From a bacterium (GTDB lineage: Bacteria; Spirochaetota; UBA4802; UBA5550): a stretch of DNA of 5,346 nt. Positions 1 to 5,346 of this stretch are shown here, one piece after another. The notes beneath the pieces are model-generated. The model made no database searches and was not told the origin of the DNA. It saw only the letters and a program-made list of their open reading frames with translations. Every line of letters begins with the position of its first letter. Within the stretch, counting starts at the first letter, position 1. The stretch is from positions 1 to 5,346 of the forward strand of contig JAAENB010000343.1 of the NCBI GenBank assembly GCA_024224995.1, in the 5' to 3' direction. The translations under genes were made by a program, and so were the position numbers.

Positions 1-30
1 GGTTCTATCGATTAATTGGAAACTTTTGTA

Positions 31-38
31 TATATTTG
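31..38 (+). promoter_or_regulatory. Candidate Bacteroidota -7 promoter box for the patatin gene
   Basis: TATATTTG matches the TAnnTTTG -7 consensus of Bacteroides primary-sigma promoters. It would place the transcript start near 44-46 and give a leader of about 38 nt before the ATG at 83. I see no TTTG -33 element at the usual distance, and the region is AT-rich, so this is a weak call. No Shine-Dalgarno sequence precedes the ATG, which is normal for this phylum. Confidence 0.4.
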
Positions 39-42
39 GGCG

Positions 43-54
43 TTCAATATTGAA
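43..54. repeat. 12-bp perfect palindrome near the predicted patatin transcript start
   Basis: TTCAATATTGAA is a perfect palindrome immediately downstream of the candidate -7 box, where a repressor site could sit. One or two AT-rich palindromes of this length are expected by chance in a window of this size. Only the position makes it worth recording; a regulatory role is inference. Confidence 0.25.
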
Positions 55-82
55 AAATAGATCATTTGTTTGACTGGTATTT

Positions 83-2092
83 ATGAAGAAATTTCTTTTA
101 CTGCTATTTGTCTTTTTACTTTCATTTGCCCCCACATTCGCTCAGAAGGTTGGGCTTGTGTTGAGTGGCGGTGGAGCTAAAGGATTGACCCATATCGGTA
201 TTATTCGAGCGTTGGAGGAAAATAATATTCCCATTGATTATATTACAGGCACTTCGATGGGTGCTATTATAGGCTCTTTATATGCGATGGGCTACTCTCC
301 CGATGATATGGAAGAATTATTGAAGTCGGAAGAGTTTAAACGCTGGTACTCGGGCGAAATAGAAGAGAAATACATGTATTATTTTAAGAAAAACCAGCCT
401 ACTCCCGAATTTCTTAATATCCGATTCTCTTTCAAAGATTCCTTGAGCATCAAGCCACAGTTTCTGCCTTCAAGTGTGGTCAATCCCATTCAGATGAATT
501 TAGTGTTTGTAGACCTTTATGCACGGGCTACAGCTGCTTGTGGCAGAGACTTTGATAAACTCTTTGTTCCTTTTCGCTGTGTTGCCTCCGATGTATATAA
601 CAAAAAGCAATTGGTGTTGAAGCACGGCGATTTAGGTGATGCCGTACGGGCATCTATGAGTTTTCCGTTCATGTTCAAGCCTATTGAACTAAATGGCGTT
701 TTGGCTTATGATGGTGGAATTTACAATAATTTTCCGAGCGATGTGATGCGGGATGATTTTAATCCCGACGTGATAATCGGCAGTGTAGTAGCTACTAATC
801 CTACTAAACCAAAAGAGAATGATTTGATGAGCCAGATTGAAAATATGGTGATGCAGAAAACCGATTATTCACTTCCGGATTCCGTCGGAGTAGTAATGAC
901 GTTTAAATATGATGATGTTAATCTTCTTGATTTTCAGAGAATTGACGAACTGCATGATATCGGTTACAATCGTGCGATCAGTATGATGGATACCATCAAA
1001 AAGCGAATCCGACGAAGGGTAAATATGGATAATATCCGTTTGAGGCGTTTGGTTTATCGAAGCAACTATCCCGAATTGCGATTTAAGAATATCTATATTG
1101 ATGGTGCCAATGGGCAGCAACAGGCTTATATGAAAAAAGAGTTTCATGTTTCCGACAATAAAGAGTTCACTTACGAGGATGTGAAGCGAGGTTATTTCAG
1201 GTTGCTTTCCGATAATATGATCTCAGAGATTATTCCGCATGCGGTATATAATCCTAAGGATGACTCATACGATTTGCACTTAAAAGTCAAGCTGGAGGAT
1301 AATCTGGCGGTTCGTGTGGGCGGGAGTCTTTCGACTACTAGTTCGAGCCAGATATACCTGGGGCTTAGCTACCAAAACTTAAACTACTATTCAAAGGAGT
1401 TTTCGTTTGACGGACAGTTAGGTAAAATCTACAATAATGCTCAGTTGATGGCTAAGATTGATTTTGCGACTACCATACCGACCTCGTATCGTTTTATCGC
1501 ATCAATCACTACGTTCGATTACTTCAAAAAAGATAAACTATTCTCTCGAAATGATAAGCCTGCTTTTAATCAGAAAGACGAGCGGTTTGTCAAGCTATTG
1601 GTTGCACTTCCTTTCCTGTCGAGTAAGCGTGCCGAGTTTGGCTTTGGTATGGCGCAGATAGAAGATCGTTACTTTCAAGGAAACGTGATCGATTTTGATA
1701 AGGATAAATACGATAAAAGCCGTTATCGGCTATTTGGAGGATCTATCAGCTTCAATGGAAGTACACTCAATTCGCGGCAATATCCTACGATGGGAGCCCG
1801 TGAGGCTTTGGTGGCACAGATATTTACCGGTAAAGAGTACTTTTATCCCGGTATGAAATTGGAAGGTAAAAAGAATGCCGAAGAAGACCATTCCTGGTTG
1901 CAATTGTCGTATATGAAGGAAAAATACCACCGTATGTCTGAGCATTGGACGTTAGGATGGTATTTGCAGGCTTTATATGCTTCGAGAAACTTTTCGGAGA
2001 ACTATGTCTCAACGATGATGCAAGCAAGCGAATTTGCCCCTACAGCGCATGGTAAATTAGGTTCATCCGATAAATGCGTAGTTAATAGCTAA
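83..2092 (+). CDS. Patatin-like phospholipase, outer-membrane type Vd (PlpD-like), C-terminally truncated by the IS
   Basis: Predicted secreted lipid acyl hydrolase of the patatin/RssA family fused to an outer-membrane barrel. Residues 1-20 form a signal peptide (hydrophobic core, cleavage probably at A20|Q21). The patatin domain follows directly: oxyanion-hole glycines GGGAKG at 29-34, nucleophile Ser58 in GTSMG, and catalytic Asp210 in DGG (210-212), so the Ser-Asp dyad is intact. A POTRA-like segment spans about 332-407, and barrel strands with alternating aromatic and polar residues start near 408. Host sequence ends at residue 659 (base 2059). The last ten residues (GSSDKCVVNS) and the TAA come from the IS. 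Full-length relatives are usually about 730-760 residues, so roughly 70-100 residues, including the last strands and the C-terminal beta-signal needed for BAM insertion, are missing. The catalytic domain may fold, but proper outer-membrane insertion is doubtful. The substrate is unknown. The first ATG is chosen because it opens a canonical signal peptide. Confidence 0.9.
   Translation: MKKFLLLLFVFLLSFAPTFAQKVGLVLSGGGAKGLTHIGIIRALEENNIPIDYITGTSMGAIIGSLYAMGYSPDDMEELLKSEEFKRWYSGEIEEKYMYYFKKNQPTPEFLNIRFSFKDSLSIKPQFLPSSVVNPIQMNLVFVDLYARATAACGRDFDKLFVPFRCVASDVYNKKQLVLKHGDLGDAVRASMSFPFMFKPIELNGVLAYDGGIYNNFPSDVMRDDFNPDVIIGSVVATNPTKPKENDLMSQIENMVMQKTDYSLPDSVGVVMTFKYDDVNLLDFQRIDELHDIGYNRAISMMDTIKKRIRRRVNMDNIRLRRLVYRSNYPELRFKNIYIDGANGQQQAYMKKEFHVSDNKEFTYEDVKRGYFRLLSDNMISEIIPHAVYNPKDDSYDLHLKVKLEDNLAVRVGGSLSTTSSSQIYLGLSYQNLNYYSKEFSFDGQLGKIYNNAQLMAKIDFATTIPTSYRFIASITTFDYFKKDKLFSRNDKPAFNQKDERFVKLLVALPFLSSKRAEFGFGMAQIEDRYFQGNVIDFDKDKYDKSRYRLFGGSISFNGSTLNSRQYPTMGAREALVAQIFTGKEYFYPGMKLEGKKNAEEDHSWLQLSYMKEKYHRMSEHWTLGWYLQALYASRNFSENYVSTMMQASEFAPTAHGKLGSSDKCVVNS
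2060..2083 (+). repeat. Left terminal inverted repeat (IRL) of the ISL3 element
   Basis: This 24-bp end pairs with 3331-3354 at 22 of 24 positions; the two mismatches are at repeat positions 12-13 (TA here, AG in the complement of the right end). Read in the patatin frame it encodes the first eight of the ten foreign residues; the stop comes just inside it at 2090-2092. Confidence 0.93.
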
Positions 2093-2100
2093 AATAAGCT

Positions 2101-2113
2101 GGTATATTATACC
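2101..2113. repeat. GGTATA-T-TATACC dyad overlapping the transposase promoter
   Basis: Two perfect 6-bp arms are separated by one base. The right arm overlaps the first four bases of the -7 box at 2110-2117. TATACC recurs at 2143-2148 and 2156-2161, so one left arm has several possible partners. With a 1-nt spacer this cannot be an RNA hairpin; if it has a function it would be a protein site on DNA. Confidence 0.4.
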
Positions 2114-2117
2114 TTTG
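2110..2117 (+). promoter_or_regulatory. Predicted -7 box of the transposase promoter
   Basis: TACCTTTG is a perfect match to the Bacteroidota TAnnTTTG box. It lies 22 bp before the transposase ATG, giving a start point around 2122-2125 and a leader of only about 15-18 nt. There is no obvious TTTG -33 element about 19-21 bp upstream, which would suit the weak promoters usual for transposases. Confidence 0.6.
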
Positions 2118-2133
2118 ATTACCGCTAATCAAA
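2114..2133. repeat. Inner 8-bp dyad with 4-base loop inside the transposase leader
   Basis: TTTGATTA (2114-2121) and TAATCAAA (2126-2133) are perfect complements around CCGC. The left arm contains the TTTG of the -7 box and the centre falls at the expected transcript start. It may be an operator for the transposase or another regulator, or an inner stem that stacks within the larger read-through hairpin. Confidence 0.5.
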
Positions 2134-2139
2134 ACGCAT

Positions 2140-3351
2140 ATGTATACCAGCTTTTTATACCACGCCTTTGGCGTTCGGGAACAAGAATGTTCCTGTGTAC
2201 GATACGAAGATAATAGTATTGTTTTAAAACTGCAAACTCGTAAGGATAAACTGTGTTGTTCTGTTTGTAAGAGCAAGAATTATATTCGTTCCGGGGTTCA
2301 GATCCGCCGTGTCCGCAGTGTTCCTATTGGCAGTAAGCAAGTGATTTTAGAAATAAAAGTTCAACGTCTTGCATGTAAGGATTGCCAGAGTATCAGACAA
2401 GAACACATCCATTTTGTCACTGGCAAGCGTGCTTATAGTAACAGACTAGCCCGCTTGGTGGTGGAGCTATCCCGGGTTGGCACCATAAAAGATGTGGCTC
2501 ACCACCTCCATTTGTCTTGGGATACGGTGAAGGATATTCAGAAGCGCTATTTGTATCGCAACTATAACACCCCTGACATAAGCCAGGTGCGTCATATCGG
2601 TATAGACGAGTTCGCCGTAGCCAAAGGACACATCTACAAAACAATAGTAGTGGATCTGGAAACAGGGCGAGTCATCTATATCGGGGATGGCAAAGGCAGG
2701 GGTGTCCTGGATGAGTTCTGGAAGAAGGTGACCAAGGCAGGGATACAGATAGAGGCTGTGGCAACAGACCTCTCACCAGCGTTTATCGTCGCAGTTACGA
2801 CCAACCTGCCCAAAGCCACACTTGTCTTTGACCATTTCCATGTTGTCAAGCTGATGAATGACGCCCTGGATGAAATCAGGCGAGGAATCTACAGGGAAGA
2901 AAAAGATCTCAACAAACGGAAGGTTATCAAGGGGACACGCTGGCTGCTGCTTTGTAATGGCAAGGATATTTTTGACAACAAGTACAAATCCAGGTTGGAC
3001 AATGCCTTAAATATGAATGAACCACTGATGAAGGCTTATTACCTGAAAGAAAGCCTACGAGAGATATGGACACAAGTCAATAAAGAACAGGCAGCTGAAG
3101 TGTTGGACAAATGGATTGAACAGGCTTACGAAGCCAAAATACCCAAGCTCACCACAATGGCTAACACCTTGAAAGCGCATAAATGGGGAATATTAGCTTG
3201 GTACGATTACCATATATCAACAGCTAAACTGGAAGGAATCAACAATAAAATCAAAACAATGAAAAGACAAGCATATGGATACAGAGACCAGAAGTTCTTT
3301 GAACTTAAAATACTAGCAATGCATGAGAAAAACTACGCATTCTTCGGATGA
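2140..3351 (+). CDS. ISL3-family transposase
   Basis: A 403-residue DDE transposase that cuts and joins the ends of its own element. The N-terminus (SFLYHAFGV) is typical of ISL3 proteins. A zinc-ribbon-like DNA-binding domain is marked by C40-x2-C43 and C79-x2-C82, followed by a helix-turn-helix region around 103-135. The RNase-H-like catalytic core has D156 (HIGIDEFA), D210 (VATDLSPAF) and E365 (KLEGINNKIK) as the likely catalytic triad; D231 (VFDHFHV) is a second conserved acid after the next strand. Length is normal for the family (about 400-430) and the frame is unbroken, so it looks active. ATG 2140 is the only reasonable start, as the next in-frame Met is about 240 codons in. The last codons and the TGA are inside the right inverted repeat. 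Translation is probably controlled by the hairpin at 2096-2153. Confidence 0.95.
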   Translation: MYTSFLYHAFGVREQECSCVRYEDNSIVLKLQTRKDKLCCSVCKSKNYIRSGVQIRRVRSVPIGSKQVILEIKVQRLACKDCQSIRQEHIHFVTGKRAYSNRLARLVVELSRVGTIKDVAHHLHLSWDTVKDIQKRYLYRNYNTPDISQVRHIGIDEFAVAKGHIYKTIVVDLETGRVIYIGDGKGRGVLDEFWKKVTKAGIQIEAVATDLSPAFIVAVTTNLPKATLVFDHFHVVKLMNDALDEIRRGIYREEKDLNKRKVIKGTRWLLLCNGKDIFDNKYKSRLDNALNMNEPLMKAYYLKESLREIWTQVNKEQAAEVLDKWIEQAYEAKIPKLTTMANTLKAHKWGILAWYDYHISTAKLEGINNKIKTMKRQAYGYRDQKFFELKILAMHEKNYAFFG

Positions 3352-4153
3352 ACCGAAAAAATGTCTTCAGTTCGTACTAAGATATTATAAGCTGGGAGCA
3401 CTGGATACGCAAAAGGCTATCCGCAATTTTGAACTGAAAAACGGACTTGTGCAAAGAAACTCCCGGATCTACTGGTATACCGGTATTGCTGCTACTATTC
3501 TATTATTTATAGTGTCCGGCATTTATTTTTATAACATTGATACGAAAGAGGACTGGACAAAACTTGTAGCTGCTAATTCTACTGAAACTTATCTGTTACC
3601 GGACAGTACGGCAGTAACTCTGTCTCCTCACTCATCCTTATCTTATCAGCCTAGCGGCTTCGCTCATAAAAACCGGCAGGTCGCTATGTCAGGAAAAATA
3701 TATTTTTCAGTTAAAAGAAATGAAAAACTGCCGTTCGAAATAGTAGGTTCGATTTCTCGCGTAAGAGTATTGGGAACTCGGTTCCAGGTTATTGAAAATC
3801 ACGAAAATTCGCAAGTGTGTGTTGTATCGGGTAAAGTGCTCTTTACAGCCAAAGGACAAGATAAGGGCATCATTTTAACAAAAGGGATGGAAGCTACATT
3901 GGCAGATGGAGAGCAAATGCCCGTTCTTTCAACTACTCCTAATATAAATCAAACGGCTTGGGCTACCGGAGTATTCACATTTGATGATACTCCTCTACCG
4001 ATAGTATTGAAAGAATTGTCTGATTATTATCATGTACAACTCACTTCTAAGGATATTGATAAAAAACTTAGTGGAGAATTTACTACTGGCAGTATAGATG
4101 AAATTGTAGATTTGATAGAGAACGTTTTACAGGTCACAATACAAAAGAATTAA
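3323..4153 (+). CDS. FecR-family anti-sigma protein (DUF4974), N-terminus replaced by IS sequence
   Basis: Inner-membrane signal protein that normally holds an ECF sigma factor and releases or activates it when an outer-membrane receptor is engaged. Residues 1-10 (MRKTTHSSDE) are encoded by the IS end, the P11 codon straddles the junction at 3354/3355, and host sequence starts at K12. The cytoplasmic part (about 12-50) includes a YYKLGALDTQKAIRNF segment, which I recognise as typical of Bacteroides FecR N-termini. One transmembrane helix lies at about 51-71, the FecR domain at about 91-176 and a DUF4974 domain at about 217-276. The only upstream in-frame ATG is 3323, inside the transposase gene, overlapping its end by 29 bp; no in-frame ATG replaces it until deep in the FecR domain. 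Probably only a few native codons are lost, so the protein may work if translated. Its expected sigma gene upstream is absent. The receptor gene follows after 4 bp. Confidence 0.85.
   Translation: MRKTTHSSDEPKKCLQFVLRYYKLGALDTQKAIRNFELKNGLVQRNSRIYWYTGIAATILLFIVSGIYFYNIDTKEDWTKLVAANSTETYLLPDSTAVTLSPHSSLSYQPSGFAHKNRQVAMSGKIYFSVKRNEKLPFEIVGSISRVRVLGTRFQVIENHENSQVCVVSGKVLFTAKGQDKGIILTKGMEATLADGEQMPVLSTTPNINQTAWATGVFTFDDTPLPIVLKELSDYYHVQLTSKDIDKKLSGEFTTGSIDEIVDLIENVLQVTIQKN
3331..3354 (-). repeat. Right terminal inverted repeat (IRR) of the ISL3 element
   Basis: Its reverse complement begins GGTTCATCCGAAG and matches the left end at 22 of 24 bases. It encodes the last six transposase residues (NYAFFG) and its TGA stop in one frame, and residues 4-10 of the fecR fusion plus part of codons 3 and 11 in another. 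Confidence 0.93.
3354..3355. other. IS-fecR junction without target duplication (deletion or recombination breakpoint)
   Basis: IS sequence ends at 3354 and host FecR coding sequence begins at 3355. The matching left breakpoint is 2059/2060 in the patatin gene. The flanking octamers differ, and what should lie between the two host genes (patatin tail, intergenic region, probably an ECF sigma gene and the fecR start) is not in the window. Confidence 0.75.
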
Positions 4154-4157
4154 AGTG

Positions 4158-5346
4158 ATGAGTCGGATTTTTATTTTTATAGTGATGATAAGTACTTACC
4201 TTCCGGTACAAGCGCAAAATAAGGCGGCAAGTACTATTAAAGAACAAATGGAATTTGTTCATAAGACTCACAAGGTGAATTTCATCTATGACTCCTCCTT
4301 GAATTTGAATCATACCTATGAGGGAAAAACACTTCAGGGACTTAATCTGGAGTTGAGCTTGCGAGAATTATTTAAAAAAACGGATATAAAGTGGGAAGTC
4401 AGAGGCAAATATGTATTACTTAAAAAAAAGAAATCGTTTACTGCCAGTGGATACGTTTTTCAAGAGAATGGCGAACCATTAATTAATGCGACAATCAAGG
4501 ATATGGAGCTTGGAGTAGGAACACTTAGTAATGAATTTGGCTTTTTCAGCATTACCCTGCCGGAAGATAAGCGCATTCTTCATATTACTTACGTTGGTTT
4601 TGGAGAAAAGACAGAGAATATAGATTTAAATCAAAATAAGATGTTGAAGATTTATCTGAAAGAAGATTATTCATTGGATGAAGTAGTGATTGTAGGTGAT
4701 CTGAATTCACCCATCCACACTACCCAGGCTGGAAAAGTATCTCTGGACGCACGTAGTTTGCAGACAGAATATGCTATGTTCAGCTCTCCAGATGTGGTAA
4801 AGGCACTTCAAAACCTGCCGGGAGTAGCTTTCGGTACAGAGTTGACCTCCGGGCTTTACGTTCACGGTGGTAACAATGATGAGAATTTATTTTTGCTTGA
4901 CGGAACCCCGTTGTACCAAATCAACCATTTGGGAGGTTTATTTTCGGCATTCAATATTGATATTATTAAAAACATAGAGTTTTATAAAAGTGGATTTCCC
5001 GCCCGCTATGGTGGTTGCTTGTCTTCGGTAGTTGACGTAAGAACCAACGATGGTGATATGAAGGAACACCATGGGGCTTTTTCGATTGGATTATTGGATG
5101 GAAGAATTCAGTACGAAGGTCCGATTGTTAAAAACAAAACTTCTTTTAATATTGCCATGCGGAGAAGTTGGTTGGAAGCTTTTTCTTCTCCCATATTGTA
5201 CTTTCGTAATAAATCTCGTGACGACAATAAATTGACCGGCAGATACGCCTTTCACGATATTAATGCCAAGATCACTCATTTTTTTTCTGATAAAAGCAAG
5301 GCATATATTAGTCTTTACACAGGAAATGATATTGTAAAAATTGATA
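4158..5346 (+). CDS. TonB-dependent outer-membrane receptor with STN signalling domain (partial, runs off the window)
   Basis: The first 396 codons are present without a stop; full-length relatives are typically 800 residues or more, so much of the barrel lies outside. The order is: signal peptide 1-19 (cleavage at A19|Q20), STN signalling domain about 24-91, carboxypeptidase-regulatory-like beta-sandwich about 94-168, a SLDEVVIVG motif at 172-180 that acts as a TonB-box-like segment in this receptor class, plug domain about 190-298 (LQNLPGV, LLDGTPLY, FPARYGG) and the first barrel strands. The STN domain is the part that contacts a periplasmic FecR, matching the gene just upstream. The 4-bp gap (TAA to ATG) implies co-transcription and coupled translation. 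Cys287 sits where an Arg is usual (GGRLSSVVDVRT). The substrate is unknown; the layout resembles stand-alone receptors paired with DUF4249 lipoproteins more than SusC/SusD pairs, but this is inference. Confidence 0.92.
   Translation, partial: MSRIFIFIVMISTYLPVQAQNKAASTIKEQMEFVHKTHKVNFIYDSSLNLNHTYEGKTLQGLNLELSLRELFKKTDIKWEVRGKYVLLKKKKSFTASGYVFQENGEPLINATIKDMELGVGTLSNEFGFFSITLPEDKRILHITYVGFGEKTENIDLNQNKMLKIYLKEDYSLDEVVIVGDLNSPIHTTQAGKVSLDARSLQTEYAMFSSPDVVKALQNLPGVAFGTELTSGLYVHGGNNDENLFLLDGTPLYQINHLGGLFSAFNIDIIKNIEFYKSGFPARYGGCLSSVVDVRTNDGDMKEHHGAFSIGLLDGRIQYEGPIVKNKTSFNIAMRRSWLEAFSSPILYFRNKSRDDNKLTGRYAFHDINAKITHFFSDKSKAYISLYTGNDIVKID

Larger units (their letters stand above)
2096..2153 (+). promoter_or_regulatory. 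Hairpin over the transposase start, likely block against read-through expression
   Basis: AAGCTGGTATA (2096-2106) and TATACCAGCTT (2143-2153) are a perfect 11-bp inverted repeat. The right arm covers codons 2-5 of the transposase, and the ATG (2140-2142) lies just inside the loop. The predicted internal promoter is also in the loop, so its transcripts would lack the left arm, while RNA coming from the patatin gene would have both and could fold over the start. A run of five T (2152-2156) begins within the end of the right arm, so the structure might also act as a terminator for incoming transcription. IS10 and IS50 use the first mechanism; its use here is inference from sequence. Confidence 0.65.
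2060..3354 (+). mobile_element. Complete ISL3-family insertion sequence, 1,295 bp
   Basis: The element is bounded by 24-bp imperfect inverted repeats beginning GGTTCATCCGA and holds one transposase gene that fills nearly all of it. Its size, the GG-starting ends and the transposase type fit the ISL3 family, which normally makes an 8-bp target duplication. The 8 bases outside each end differ (GTAAATTA at 2052-2059, GAAAAAAT at 3355-3362), and the two flanks belong to different genes. The copy therefore did not arrive at this arrangement by one simple insertion. The transposase is intact, so the element may still be mobile. Confidence 0.93.

Noticed and set aside
1..19. Window start (GGTTCTATCGATTAATTGG) resembles the IS end at about 13 of 19 positions, suggesting a second degenerate IS end.
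   Set aside because: The match is broken right after the first five bases, AT-rich sequence inflates it, and no further IS sequence is visible. Probably chance.
869..1147. 92-codon open frame on the minus strand inside the patatin gene.
   Set aside because: It is a shadow of the well-supported plus-strand gene, with no recognisable domain or start signal. The same holds for 1458-1661 (+), 1730-1945 (-), 1824-2027 (-), 2082-2276 (-), 2417-2644 (-) and 5091-5279 (-).
3292..3306. AAGTTC-TTT-GAACTT inverted repeat near the end of the transposase gene, considered as a terminator.
   Set aside because: Six AT-rich base pairs, a 3-nt loop and no T-run; it encodes the family-typical KFFEL segment, so coding constraint explains it.
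3295..3360. Outward promoter at the right IS end driving fecR.
   Set aside because: No TAnnTTTG box is present at a sensible distance; read-through from the transposase gene is the simpler source.
3355..3362. Possible 8-bp target duplication with 2052-2059.
   Set aside because: GAAAAAAT and GTAAATTA agree at only 4 of 8 positions, as expected from shared A-richness.

Overview
The window reads as a Bacteroidota chromosome segment, most likely Bacteroides or a close relative. The reasons are an outer-membrane patatin of the type Vd (PlpD-like) kind, a FecR/DUF4974 anti-sigma protein followed by a TonB-dependent receptor with STN and carboxypeptidase-regulatory-like domains, TAnnTTTG-type -7 promoter boxes and no clear Shine-Dalgarno sequences. 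All genes are on the + strand. There are no RNA genes or CRISPR arrays that I can see.

Layout: 1-82 is a short upstream region with a candidate promoter. 83-2092 is a secreted patatin-like phospholipase whose C-terminal barrel is cut off. 2060-3354 is a complete 1,295-bp ISL3-family insertion sequence with 24-bp terminal inverted repeats (22/24 identical) and one intact 403-codon transposase (2140-3351). 3323-4153 is an open fecR-like anti-sigma gene whose first 10-11 codons come from the IS end. 4158-5346 is the first 396 codons of a TonB-dependent receptor that runs off the window. Noncoding stretches are short (1-82, 2093-2139, 4154-4157).

The main story is a rearrangement. The IS joins two unrelated truncated genes and has no 8-bp target duplication (left flank GTAAATTA, right flank GAAAAAAT). 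A simple insertion would leave the same gene on both sides. Here the patatin lacks its C-terminus, and the ECF sigma gene normally found just before fecR is absent. The likeliest explanations are an IS-mediated adjacent deletion, recombination between two IS copies, or an assembly join across IS copies. The IS supplies the stop codon for the patatin and the start codon for fecR.

The second notable object is the start region of the transposase gene. A perfect 11-bp inverted repeat (2096-2106 / 2143-2153) brackets a consensus-like -7 box (TACCTTTG, 2110-2117) and the ATG (2140). Transcripts reading in from the patatin gene would carry both arms and fold over the start. Transcripts from the internal promoter would lack the left arm. 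This is the logic known from IS10 and IS50 for blocking read-through activation. A second perfect 8-bp dyad lies inside the loop and overlaps the -7 box.

The fecR-receptor pair would normally sense an outer-membrane substrate and signal through FecR to a sigma factor. Here it has lost its own upstream region and probably depends on transcription coming through the IS.
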